64,000 nucleotides of DNA from Helicobacter saguini (GTDB lineage Bacteria > Campylobacterota > Campylobacteria > Campylobacterales > Helicobacteraceae). Shown here piece after piece: positions 28,818 through 37,127 of this stretch. The translations under genes were made by a program, and so were the position numbers. Each line of letters opens with the position of its first letter. Position 1 is the stretch's first letter. Below the pieces are notes generated by a model. That model searched no databases and had not been told where the DNA came from. It saw only the letters and a list, made by a program, of their open reading frames with translations. Location of the stretch: NCBI RefSeq assembly GCF_000762875.2, contig NZ_JRMP02000007.1, positions 53,319 through 117,318 of the forward strand, written 5' to 3'.

Positions 28818-30182
28818 ATGAGAGATGATACAAAAAAAGCTTATGAAAATGCGAAAGATTCACTAAAAAACTTAGGTGAAAAGCTAAAAGATGAAGCAAA
28901 AGATTTAGGTGAAAAAATAAAAAACAAGGCTCAAGAATCTTATGAAGAAGCAAGTAAAAAAGCTAGCGAGCTAAAAGATTCAGCAAGTAAAAAATTTGAT
29001 GAGTTTAAAGATTCTGCTAGTAAAAAAGCAGATGAATTGAAACAACAAGCAGGGCAGAAAGCAAAAGAATTGCAAGGAAACGCTCAAGAGATTTCAGCAA
29101 AACTTGTAAAAGAGCTGCGTGATAAGACTGATGCGGGCATTATGGAGTGCAAAAATGCGCTAAAAGAAACGCAGGGAAATATTGAAAAGGCGATTGAATA
29201 TTTGCGTCAAAAGGGCTTAAGCAAGGCGGCGAAAAAGGCGGATAGGATTGCAGCTGAGGGCGTGATTGCCCTGAAAGTCGCACAAAATTTTGAGCGCGCC
29301 ACACTTTTGGAAGTAAATAGCGAGACAGATTTTGTCGCCAAAAATGACGCATTTAACGAGCTTGTGGGTAACACTTTGAATCTTGCTTTTGAAAATAAGG
29401 TTACTTTTAGTAACGAAAATGGTGAAAATCCGCTATCAAATCTTAAGGTTAATAGCGAGACGTTTGAGGAATATCTAAAGCAAAAAATCGCCACAATCGG
29501 TGAAAATATCGTCATTCGCCGTGCTGCGACAATTTCGTGCCATGACAAGCAGATACTAAATGGCTACTTGCACCACAATAAAAAGGTCGGCGCTATCGTG
29601 CTTTTAAGCGTAAAAGATTCTAAAACCTTGCAAGATTCTAAGAAACGCGAGGCATTAAGCACGCTTGCAAAATACCTAAGTATGCAGGTTGCAAGTATGA
29701 AGCCGAAAGTAATAAGCTACAAGGAGTTGGCGAAAGAATTGATAGCAAAAGAGCGAACCGCCATTGCTGCCGAGCTTGAAAAGGAAAATGAGGAGCTAAA
29801 GCGACTTGGCAAGACGCTACATCGCATACCAGAGTTTGTAAGCCGCGCCGAGCTTACCCCTGAAGTAATCGCTAAAAAAGAAGCCGAGCTAAAAGAGAAA
29901 CTAAAGGCTGATGGCAAGCCTGAAAAGATTTGGGATAAAATTTTGCCAGGGCAGCTTGAGCGTTTCATCCTTGATAATACGATACTAGACCAGCGACTTA
30001 CGCTATTAGCCCAGCTTTACACCCTTGATGATAAAAAAAGTGTCGAGCAAGTGTTGAAAGATGAGAGTGCCAAAATCGGCGATACTATCGAAATCGTGCA
30101 GTTTATAAACTTTGAGCTAGGTGAGGGCATTGAGAAAAAAGTCGATAACTTCGCCGCAGAAGTCGCCGCCCAGATGAAATAG
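28818..30182 (+). CDS. tsf: Elongation factor Ts with an extra N-terminal amphipathic-helix region
   Basis: Nucleotide exchange factor for EF-Tu, 454 residues. The EF-Ts part starts at residue 92 (ISAKLVKELRDKTDAGIMEC) with the EF-Tu-binding TDFVAKN and the dimerisation region after it, and is about 362 residues, normal for Campylobacterota. The first 91 residues are an added segment of 11-residue repeats (ASKKFDEFKDS, ASKKADELKQQ, AGQKAKELQGN) resembling YtxH/LEA-type amphipathic helices. No ATG, GTG or TTG sits at the normal EF-Ts start, and AAGGAAAA precedes the ATG at 28818, so the extension should be translated. Its role is unknown. Confidence 0.95.
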   Translation: MRDDTKKAYENAKDSLKNLGEKLKDEAKDLGEKIKNKAQESYEEASKKASELKDSASKKFDEFKDSASKKADELKQQAGQKAKELQGNAQEISAKLVKELRDKTDAGIMECKNALKETQGNIEKAIEYLRQKGLSKAAKKADRIAAEGVIALKVAQNFERATLLEVNSETDFVAKNDAFNELVGNTLNLAFENKVTFSNENGENPLSNLKVNSETFEEYLKQKIATIGENIVIRRAATISCHDKQILNGYLHHNKKVGAIVLLSVKDSKTLQDSKKREALSTLAKYLSMQVASMKPKVISYKELAKELIAKERTAIAAELEKENEELKRLGKTLHRIPEFVSRAELTPEVIAKKEAELKEKLKADGKPEKIWDKILPGQLERFILDNTILDQRLTLLAQLYTLDDKKSVEQVLKDESAKIGDTIEIVQFINFELGEGIEKKVDNFAAEVAAQMK

Positions 30183-30263
30183 ATTCTATAGAATCTATAT
30201 CATATTGAGCGAGAACGAAATATCTACTTTTTTAGATTCTTAGAATCTAAATTCTTGTTGATT

Positions 30264-30593
30264 TTAAGGCAAATCGTGTGGGTTAGATTCTATATTTTCT
30301 TTATAATTTAGTGAATCTCTTTGCAAATTCTCCACCTTTTCTTGCAGGGCGTTTAGCTTTCTATCGCTCCCTGCGATGCCCCCTGCTGTGGTTAATAGGA
30401 CGCTAAAGTTAAACGCGATAAAAAAAAGCGCTAAAAGCCCTATGATTACGCTAAATTTCAGGGCGTTTTTGGTGACTTTTTTTTGCGCGTTTAGCTCATT
30501 TTGCAAGGTTTGCAAATTAGATTCTAACGCATTGATTTTAGAATCTATTTTAACTTCTAAAAAGTCTAACTTTTCATTCAAATTATTATCCAT
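30264..30593 (-). CDS. Small single-pass membrane coiled-coil protein
   Basis: A protein of 109 residues with a coiled coil at 1-40 (LDFLEVKIDSKINALESNLQ), one membrane helix (FSVIIGLLALFFIAFNFSVL, about 47-68) and a second short coil. No family recognised. Its start overlaps the end of the ABC permease gene by eight bases (ATGGATAATA inside the permease 3' end), so the two are probably translated from one message. Possible accessory of the transporter, by position only. Confidence 0.6.
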   Translation of the reverse strand: MDNNLNEKLDFLEVKIDSKINALESNLQTLQNELNAQKKVTKNALKFSVIIGLLALFFIAFNFSVLLTTAGGIAGSDRKLNALQEKVENLQRDSLNYKENIESNPHDLP

Positions 30594-31410
30594 ATAATCT
30601 CCTTAAAACTAACTTTAAAAAAATAAAAACTCCCAAAAATACGATACTAACAAGCGTTATACTCGCCCCAACAGAAAAATTATAACTAAACGCAAAAAAT
30701 AGCCCAAAAATCATAAAAATCCCACTCAAAATACCAGCAAAAATCATCTGTCCGCTCAAACTTTTCACAAACATATTCGCGATAAATGCAGGGATTGAGA
30801 GCATCGCAAGCACCAGCATAAGCCCAGAAATCTGCATACTAAGCACCACGCCGATAGCTATAAAGGCAAAAATTATATTCGAAATAAGGCTAACTTTTAA
30901 CCCTTTTAACTTACAAAATTCATAATCATAACTCACATACAATATCTCTTTATAATAACAAATAGTAAAGAAAAGTAACAAAATATCAAACCCAAGTAAA
31001 ATCGCAAGCAATTCATTATCCACGCTAAGCAGCGAGCCAAATAAATAAGATTCAATATCAGCATTAATGTTGCTTGACAAATTCATAAAAATCACGCCCA
31101 AAGCCATCCCAAACGCCCATAAAATCGCACTAAAAGTATCGATAGATTCGGCATATTTTTTTTTCACAATCGCAAGGACAAACGCCACAAAAATCGCGGA
31201 CAAAGTCGCGCCAAGCAAAAGCGAAAAGCCATAAAAAAACGCCACACCAATGCCGCCATACGCGCTATGTGCTACGCCGCCGCCTAAAAAAACGATTTTA
31301 TTTGAGACCAAAAGCGAGCCTACAATGCCGCTAATCACGGCGATTAAGCCTATGCCAAGCAAGGCATTTTGCAAAAAAATGTTTTCAAAAATTGCGTCTA
31401 AAAAGGACAT
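30586..31410 (-). CDS. Metal ABC transporter permease (ZnuB/MntB family)
   Basis: Inner-membrane permease of 274 residues with eight or nine hydrophobic helices and the ABC-3 family signatures FLGGGVAHSAYGGIGVAFF near residue 43 and IEFCKLKGLKV-type coupling segment (YEFCKLKGLKVSLISN near 165). The family imports zinc or manganese. No ATPase or binding-protein gene is adjacent on this strand; an ABC ATPase at 51909 is of a different type, so the partners are elsewhere. Metal specificity cannot be inferred. Confidence 0.88.
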   Translation of the reverse strand: MSFLDAIFENIFLQNALLGIGLIAVISGIVGSLLVSNKIVFLGGGVAHSAYGGIGVAFFYGFSLLLGATLSAIFVAFVLAIVKKKYAESIDTFSAILWAFGMALGVIFMNLSSNINADIESYLFGSLLSVDNELLAILLGFDILLLFFTICYYKEILYVSYDYEFCKLKGLKVSLISNIIFAFIAIGVVLSMQISGLMLVLAMLSIPAFIANMFVKSLSGQMIFAGILSGIFMIFGLFFAFSYNFSVGASITLVSIVFLGVFIFLKLVLRRLYG

Positions 31411-31502
31411 TTTAAGGCTTTCTGCTAATTTAGATTCTAAAATTTTACAATAGATTCTAAAAGTTTCACATTTGCAATCTAGTTAAAATCTTGCAAATTT
31501 GC

Positions 31503-31508
31503 TATAAT
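31503..31508 (+). promoter_or_regulatory. Predicted extended -10 box for the phase-variable transferase gene
   Basis: TTTGCTATAATTTTG, TATAAT 33 bases before the ATG at 31541, with AAGGAG just before that ATG. Confidence 0.65.
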
Positions 31509-31695
31509 TTTGCCTTTTTAAATTGACTTAAGGAGAAGTAATGATAGATTCTAAGCTTACTTTAAAGGCTTTTTTTTGCGTTAATAAAGGGATAATTTTG
31601 CATAATTTCCCCCTTAAAACTTTCGCTTACGCCCTTGTTACTTGCGTGTTTTTACAAGCCTTTTTTATGGATTATAACTATCTAGCAAATAATAC

Positions 31696-31708
31696 GGGGG
31701 GGGGGGGG
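31696..31708 (+). repeat. Poly-G tract G13 (contingency locus)
   Basis: Thirteen G residues inside the 5' part of the transferase gene, register OFF. Flanks are AATAATAC on the left and TAAATCA on the right, the same as at 50355-50367. Confidence 0.9.
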
Positions 31709-31977
31709 TAAATCACTCTAATAATAATCAAATCGCTACAAATTACCCTAGCAACGCCAAGCTTCGCAATAATCAACCAAAATACACCATAGAAAATCAA
31801 CTTAATAACAATCAGCCAAAAGACCTAGCAAACAGCAAAAGCAAAGATTTTGCCGACTATAACATTGACACTTTTAGTAATTTACAGCTTGTAGATTCTA
31901 AGATTTTCCGTTTTGCTCCGCGATTTATTTTTGTAAATTTTGCCTTTATTTTTTGCGTATTTTTTATCGCCCATTAT

Positions 31978-34167
31978 TTGCTTTATTTTTGTAAAGATTC
32001 TAAGATTTATAGAATCTGCGTAAATACGCTATGTGGCGGACTTTATTTTTTTATTTTTATATTCACTTTTGTGGATATTTTTTTGATTATTAATTTTTTT
32101 GCGCCTTTAAATGCGACTTTTTTTGATACATTTTTGACGACAAATGTAAATGAAACAAAAGAATTTCTAAGTATGTATTTAGATTCTAAGACTTTGAAAG
32201 CCCTAAGTTTCTTTATAGTTTTTTCTTTTTTGTTTTTGTTTATTCCTTTTGGTCGCACTAATAACGTTAATTTGCAAAAAGATTCTATAGATTCTAATTT
32301 GTCATTGCGAGATTTTCCGCAAGGAAAATCGTGGCAATCTATGCAAGATTCTATAGAATTTAAAAATTTATCTACGAAAAATGATAATTTTATAGAATCT
32401 AAAAATACAAATTCTAAAGATTCTACAAAATTTGTAGATTGCCACGAAATTTCTAATGAAATTTCTCGCAATGACAAAAAGCAGATTCTAAACCGCCCTA
32501 TTATTAAGATTCTATCCGCCCTATTTTTCATTATTTCCACATTTTTTCTAGTGATAAATTCTTATAAACACAAGGATTTTTTAGAATCTAAAAATGTGCT
32601 TTATCGCTACTTTAGCATTTTTACCCACGCTTTTAAGGTTGAAAATGAGTTTGTGACTCAATTTAAAATGTTACAAAAAGAAATGAATAATTTTCTAGAT
32701 TCACAAAAAAGTTACAAAATTACACCAAATTCTCGCTTACCGCAAAATGTCGTGCTAATTATCGGCGAAAGCACACAGCGAAATTATCTAAGTCTTTATA
32801 ACTTTTCACTACCCACAAATCCGTTGTTGCAAAGCCTTGTAGATTCTAAAAATCTATTTATTTTTAGCGATGTGATTTCGCCGCACTCGCATACTAATCC
32901 TGCTTTAACAAAGGTTTTAACCTTTCAAAACTACGAGAATGCCGATACTGCGTGGTATAATCAGCACAATATTATTGATGTGTTAAAGGGGGCTAATTTT
33001 AAAACTTTTTGGCTTACAAATCAAGAGATTATTTCTATTTTTGGGAGTGTGGCTGAGGTTATTTCGCGTCTAAGTGATGTGTATGTGCCAGCTATGATTG
33101 CAGATTCATTTACTGCTGGAAGTAAGCCAGATGAGGTTCTTTTGCCACTTTTAGATAGACAATTACAAATATTAATGAGTAAAAATGAAACAGATTCTAA
33201 AAATAGCGTTACGAATCTAAACATAGAATCTAATAAAACAAACGCAGATGTTTCGCTAACGCTCAACATGACGGATAAAACGTTCAACATGACAGACAAA
33301 ACGTTCAACATGAAAGATAAAATGGATTCTAAAAAAGATTCTATCCTATCGCCCAGCCACCGCCCTTTTAGCAAGATAGAATCTAACTTTTTTGTTTTGC
33401 ATTTAATGGGGACACACGGAGCTTATGAACATCGCTATCCACGCAATTTTGAGTTTTTTAATAATGCAAATTTCCCAACCCTAAATAAGCAAAACGAAAA
33501 TAAAGCCAAAGTAAAAGCCCATTATGCAAACGCCGTGCTTTACAATGATTTTGTCGTGGCTGAGATTATCAAACGTTTTGAAAATACTGAATCTATCGTG
33601 ATTTATTTGAGCGATCACGGCGATGAGGTCTATGATTTCCGCGACTTTGCCGGGCACGATGAAATAGGAAGACCTAGTCGCTTTATGGTTGAGATTCCAT
33701 TTATGATTTATCTAAGCGATAAGGCAAAGGCAAGCTTTCCGCATTTAGAATCTAAGATTAAAAACGCCCAAAATAAGCCTTTTATGAGTGATGATTTTAT
33801 CCACGCCCTGCTTGATTTGCTTGATATAAATACGCCTGATTTGGATTTAAAACGTTCGCTTTTTTCGAGTGAATTTAATGAAAATCGCAAACGAATTTAT
33901 GCAAACAAAGATTATGACAAAGATTTAAAAAAACAAAAGTGCCTATATTGCGATACATTGAGTGGAGATTCTAAGATTTGGCTACATCGCGTTGATGAGA
34001 TACAAAAGCTAGTTGATTTTTTCCCATTTTATCAAAATTTTGAGATTGATGTGCATTTTTTGTATAAAAGTCATGTTGAGCAAAGCGAAACATCTAATAT
34101 AGAATCTAAAGAAAACGTTGATGATTACGAGAGAGAGAGAGAGAGACGGGGCGGCAAGATTCTATAG
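31978..34167 (+). CDS. Catalytic part of the phosphoethanolamine-transferase-like protein
   Basis: Membrane helices are followed by the periplasmic alkaline-phosphatase-fold domain. NVVLIIGESTQRNYLSLY carries the nucleophile Thr/Ser, ISPHSHTNPALTKVLTF and LHLMGTHGAYEHRYP carry conserved His, and IYLSDHGDEVYDF is the metal-binding SDHG(E/D) motif, as in EptA/EptC enzymes. The open stretch continues upstream to 31711, so the TTG at 31978 is not a genuine start. Between the membrane helices, residues about 90-175 are repeat-derived (DSIDSN, WQSMQDSIEF, CHEISNEISRN), and another repeat-derived stretch follows near 415-455 (NMTDKTFNMTDKTF, SPSHRPF). Translation depends on the G13 tract. Confidence 0.85.
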   Translation: MLYFCKDSKIYRICVNTLCGGLYFFIFIFTFVDIFLIINFFAPLNATFFDTFLTTNVNETKEFLSMYLDSKTLKALSFFIVFSFLFLFIPFGRTNNVNLQKDSIDSNLSLRDFPQGKSWQSMQDSIEFKNLSTKNDNFIESKNTNSKDSTKFVDCHEISNEISRNDKKQILNRPIIKILSALFFIISTFFLVINSYKHKDFLESKNVLYRYFSIFTHAFKVENEFVTQFKMLQKEMNNFLDSQKSYKITPNSRLPQNVVLIIGESTQRNYLSLYNFSLPTNPLLQSLVDSKNLFIFSDVISPHSHTNPALTKVLTFQNYENADTAWYNQHNIIDVLKGANFKTFWLTNQEIISIFGSVAEVISRLSDVYVPAMIADSFTAGSKPDEVLLPLLDRQLQILMSKNETDSKNSVTNLNIESNKTNADVSLTLNMTDKTFNMTDKTFNMKDKMDSKKDSILSPSHRPFSKIESNFFVLHLMGTHGAYEHRYPRNFEFFNNANFPTLNKQNENKAKVKAHYANAVLYNDFVVAEIIKRFENTESIVIYLSDHGDEVYDFRDFAGHDEIGRPSRFMVEIPFMIYLSDKAKASFPHLESKIKNAQNKPFMSDDFIHALLDLLDINTPDLDLKRSLFSSEFNENRKRIYANKDYDKDLKKQKCLYCDTLSGDSKIWLHRVDEIQKLVDFFPFYQNFEIDVHFLYKSHVEQSETSNIESKENVDDYERERERRGGKIL
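32301..32474. repeat. Inverted pair of ATTGCGAG...GTGGCAATC repeats inside a CDS
   Basis: Copy one (32301-32341) reads GTCATTGCGAG, inner palindrome ATTTTCC-GCAA-GGAAAAT, then GTGGCAATCTA. Copy two (32434-32474) is the reverse orientation, TAGATTGCCAC, inner GAAATTTC-TAAT-GAAATTTC, then TCGCAATGAC. Outer arms are conserved and inner palindromes differ. A third, partial copy lies at about 34306-34340 and is read as VIANEVWQSTQ. Confidence 0.7.
34129..34146 (+). repeat. Dinucleotide tract (GA)9 (contingency locus)
   Basis: Nine GA units, read as ERERER in the upstream frame. With nine units the transferase ends at 34167; with eight or eleven it would run on to 34823. Confidence 0.8.
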
Positions 34168-34250
34168 AATCTAAACTATCAACTTCGCCATTTAAAAACG
34201 CGCGCGGATACTTTGATGTTGGACATGATGGCATTCCACATAGCATAAAT

Positions 34251-34823
34251 TTGGATTTAGATTCTATGTTGGCGACTTTGCAGGATTTAAGCAAAAATCA
34301 TAAAGTTATTGCGAACGAAGTGTGGCAATCCACGCAAAAAGATTCTATAAAAAATCATAAAATTTGGCTTGATTTTAAAAATCTTAGTGCGGAAAATGCC
34401 CTTGATGCGTTAAATGAGCTAGAAAGATTGTGTGAAAAATATGACTATCCGCGTCAAAATTTTATTATAGAATCTAGCGAATTTGAAAGCCTAAAACCCT
34501 TTAAAAACGCAAAATTTTACACAAGCTACTATGTGCCCTATTTTCCTTTGGACGAGTTAGAATCTAAAAGAGATTCTATAAAAACGCACTTAGAAAATGT
34601 GATAAAAAGCGGCAATGTAAATGCGTTGAGTTTTGCGTATTATCTTTATGAATTTATGGAATCTTTAGGGCTAAATATCGACTTTCCTGCCATTGATTTT
34701 CTTACGTGGAACGAAGCCCAAAATAAAGCCAAAAATTTAGAAATAGACGCCTTCCAAAACCCACAAGTAAAAGTAATCCTAGCCGGGGAAAAACCACTAT
34801 ATAGACCACAACCTTACAGATAA
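34251..34823 (+). CDS. 3' part of the transferase gene in the alternative frame
   Basis: The open stretch really begins upstream (GRQDSIESKLSTSPFKNARG, then YFDVGHDGIPHSIN) and follows the (GA)9 tract, so the TTG at 34251 is probably not a start. The 190-residue piece is soluble, with LDALNELERLCEKYDYP and FYTSYYVPYFPLDELES, and no domain I recognise. It lacks its own ribosome-binding site. It may be a C-terminal domain switched on and off by GA slippage, or a formerly separate gene fused by repeat insertion. Confidence 0.5.
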   Translation: MDLDSMLATLQDLSKNHKVIANEVWQSTQKDSIKNHKIWLDFKNLSAENALDALNELERLCEKYDYPRQNFIIESSEFESLKPFKNAKFYTSYYVPYFPLDELESKRDSIKTHLENVIKSGNVNALSFAYYLYEFMESLGLNIDFPAIDFLTWNEAQNKAKNLEIDAFQNPQVKVILAGEKPLYRPQPYR

Positions 34824-34964
34824 TCTAGCGTTTAAGATTCCATTAATATATAATTTTGTATTAAAATTGTCTAAAAGCAAAATTCTAAAAATCCTGTGAT
34901 AAAGTTTTAATTTTTGGAATCTAGTTTTATAATTTAGTTTATACATGAAGGTAAGGGAAACTTA

Positions 34965-35924
34965 ATGAGATTTTTTATATTTTTAATGTGTTTTGTGCTT
35001 TTAGATTCTATAAAAGCAAATGAAATTAAGCAAGGTGTGCAAAAATGTATTAATATGTTAGAAATTGCTAAAGATTCTAACATGGAATCTAGTAGCAAAA
35101 ATGATTTCATAAAAAAATTTGTAACAAAAGATTACAACGACAACTCTAAAGCAAATTTAGATTCTATCAAATTATGCTTGGAGAATGCCACAAATACGTC
35201 TTTTTCAAAAGAGAATTTGCTGATTTTAAACGAAGATTCTATGGATAGAATAGAGCGACTTTGTGGTGAAAAACCAACAGGATTTAACGAATATGAATAT
35301 TGCCTTAAAAGAGCCAAAGGAGGCGAATGTAAAGACCCTACAATAAAAAATAACGTTAGAGATTACAATGAATGCATCAATAATGCAGCAAGCCATGTTT
35401 ATAACTACAATACGACATATTATGACAACGAACACAAAATAAAGCAAGAAAATATAGCAAAAAGTTATACTTTGAGTGATTTATATATAAATTTTGCTAA
35501 AGATAATTGTCTCGTGATTAATGATTTTAGGGCTAGTATTTATGGATTTGATAAGCAAAACTTTGAAAATGTGCTAGATTCTATGGACATAATTAATTCT
35601 AGTAAGTTCGAAAGCTGGAGCAAACCACTTTTTAAATATGTAGAGAAAGGCAAGATGAATGTGAATGAGAGCCAAGATTATACGTGTCCCATGGGACGTG
35701 GTGGATTTAACATAAATTACATAATTTTTAAGAACAATGGAATGGCTAAGAATTTACAAAATGCAGATTCCATAAAGCTAACATACCACTCAAACACAAG
35801 CCATTGCAGTATGGATGCAGGTATTAATACGACTTATTTTGTCAAGTCTTTTAGTGATAAGGATAGAATCTATATCCTAGAGCTAATGCTAACAAATGGG
35901 TGGAATGGCTGGTGCCGAGGGTAG
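34965..35924 (+). CDS. Secreted protein with many cysteines, unknown
   Basis: A protein of 319 residues with a signal peptide (MRFFIFLMCFVLLDSIKANE), GAAGGTAAGGG upstream, and about twelve Cys in the mature region (ERLCGEKPTGFNEYEYC, GECKDP, DYNECIN, NTSHCSMDAG, GWCRG), implying disulfides outside the cytoplasm. The final segment LELMLTNGWNGWCRG is Trp- and Gly-rich. It resembles no family I can name. Codon use and AT content match the other exported unknowns of the island around 21320-22337. Monocistronic. Confidence 0.6.
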   Translation: MRFFIFLMCFVLLDSIKANEIKQGVQKCINMLEIAKDSNMESSSKNDFIKKFVTKDYNDNSKANLDSIKLCLENATNTSFSKENLLILNEDSMDRIERLCGEKPTGFNEYEYCLKRAKGGECKDPTIKNNVRDYNECINNAASHVYNYNTTYYDNEHKIKQENIAKSYTLSDLYINFAKDNCLVINDFRASIYGFDKQNFENVLDSMDIINSSKFESWSKPLFKYVEKGKMNVNESQDYTCPMGRGGFNINYIIFKNNGMAKNLQNADSIKLTYHSNTSHCSMDAGINTTYFVKSFSDKDRIYILELMLTNGWNGWCRG

Positions 35925-36018
35925 ATTCTAAATTTAAATGCAAATTTAGGCGTAGGATTTATTAAAAAAATATTTATTATGATAGAATCTAAGTTTAAAT
36001 TTTTTGTAGGAGTGGAAA

Positions 36019-36336
36019 ATGGAGAGCAATCCTATTATTTCGTTTTTGCCTTTGGTGGTGCTTATTTTGGTGTTTTATTTTTTGGTGTTTCGTCCGCAGC
36101 AGCAGCAGCGAAAGCGACATAGCGAAATGGTGCAAAGCCTAAAAAGAGGCGATAAAATCGTGACAAATGGTGGCTTTGTGTGCGAGGTAGTAAAGCAAGA
36201 AGATAAGTTTATAACCGTGTTGCTTGGCGATAATCAGGTGCGTTTGTCAAAGGATTATGTGGGCTATAAAATCGATGATATAAATGATAGTGAAGAGGTA
36301 GAATCTAAAGATGAGGGTAAAAAAGATTCTAAATAA
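36019..36336 (+). CDS. yajC: Preprotein translocase accessory subunit YajC
   Basis: Single-pass membrane protein of 105 residues that associates with SecDF and the Sec channel. It has a helix (IISFLPLVVLILVFYFLVF), then the diagnostic RPQQQQRKRHSEMVQSLKRGDKIVTNGG and a short beta domain (VLLGDNQVRLSKDYVGYKI). The last 15 residues are octamer-derived (EVESKDEGKKDSK). In related genomes secD and secF usually follow; here the next gene is the tmRNA, so the operon is split. Confidence 0.95.
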   Translation: MESNPIISFLPLVVLILVFYFLVFRPQQQQRKRHSEMVQSLKRGDKIVTNGGFVCEVVKQEDKFITVLLGDNQVRLSKDYVGYKIDDINDSEEVESKDEGKKDSK

Positions 36337-36539
36337 CATTTTAAAAACCACAAAAATTTGCCTAATTTTGTGACTTTAAATTCCCATACAAATGCACTTG
36401 CTAAAAAGTTAAAAGTTGAGTTTGTATGAAATTTTATAAACCCCAAAGTGTCTTTGTAAATATAAAATCTAGATTCTAACTAATCCAAACAAAAACACAA
36501 TTTTTGGAATAATTTGTGCTAAAAACTTAAAAAATCGTG

Positions 36540-36545
36540 TATAAT
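36540..36545 (+). promoter_or_regulatory. Predicted -10 box for ssrA
   Basis: TATAAT in GTGTATAATACCG, 41 bases before the mature tmRNA 5' end, consistent with 5' processing of the precursor. Confidence 0.6.
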
Positions 36546-36585
36546 ACCGATTGTTTTTTTAGTTCTTTTATTTCTTTTTATTTTT

Positions 36586-36952
36586 GGGGCTGTTTTGGCT
36601 TTCGACAGGAATTTTATAGCGATGTAAGCATACCAGCTGATACCTGCAACTATCAACAAACAATAAACGCAAACAACGCGAATTACGCTCCAGCTTACGC
36701 AAAAGTAGCGTAAGCTTAACCTCCTTTGGAGCCGGATTTTAAGATTTTTGCTAGGAGATTTTAGAATCTGTAATTTAATCTAGCTGCTTAAGTGCCTTTG
36801 TCTAGTGGCGCTTAAAAAGATTTTAGGCTTTAAATTTAGCTATTTTGGGAGTTTTAAGGCTAGATTTGAAATCATAAAACTTTCCTAAGTATGTAGAAAG
36901 CATTGTGTGGTAGAGTTTTTGGACTGGGGTTCAAGTCCCCACAGCTCCACCA
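36586..36952 (+). ncRNA. ssrA: Transfer-messenger RNA (tmRNA)
   Basis: The 5' end GGGGCTGTTTTGGCTTTCGA pairs with the 3' end CAGCTCC-ACCA, forming the tRNA-like acceptor, and GGGTTCAAGTCCCC is the T arm. The tag frame at 36669-36713 reads ANNANYAPAYAKVA then stop, closely like the Helicobacter tag ending in YAPAYAKAA. Genomic CCA is present. A T-rich run (36954-36970) after the 3' end may terminate transcription. The RNA rescues stalled ribosomes and marks the products for proteolysis. Confidence 0.97.
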
Positions 36953-37064
36953 AGTTTTTTCTTTTTTTTGCAAATAATCGTTAAAATCTTCTAAAATGTT
37001 ACTTTTCAATTATTATTTTTACAAATATTTTGAGAAAATTAGACAAATTTCGCATTTTATTTGC

Positions 37065-37070
37065 TATAAT
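37065..37070 (+). promoter_or_regulatory. Predicted extended -10 box for fur
   Basis: TTTGCTATAATTC with TATAAT 58 bases before the fur ATG. AT-rich sequence upstream could hold Fur sites for autoregulation, but none is clear. Confidence 0.6.
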
Positions 37071-37127
37071 TCTATTTACTAAATGGTATTAGTTTTTATT
37101 TTGAAATTTACAAAAGGAGTTTTGACT

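Larger units (their letters stand above)
31541..34823 (+). pseudogene. Phosphoethanolamine-transferase-like sulfatase-fold gene, phase-variable and OFF in this sequence
   Basis: Gene-level entry. From ATG 31541 (AAGGAG upstream) the frame encodes MIDSKLTLKAFFCVNKG and a first membrane helix, then hits TAA at 31709 directly after a G13 run (31696-31708). Adding one G (or losing two) joins it to the frame open from 31711 to 34167, which holds the rest of the membrane part and the catalytic domain. A (GA)9 run at 34129-34146 then produces a second premature end; eight or eleven GA units would continue the protein through RGYFDVGHDGIPHSIN to 34823. The full product would be about 1090 residues. 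The enzyme is predicted to add phosphoethanolamine to lipid A or a glycan. Confidence 0.8.

Noticed and set aside
36383..36436. CATACAAA and TTTGTATG inverted pair after yajC, considered as a terminator
   Set aside because: Only eight pairs, loop over 35 bases and no T run.
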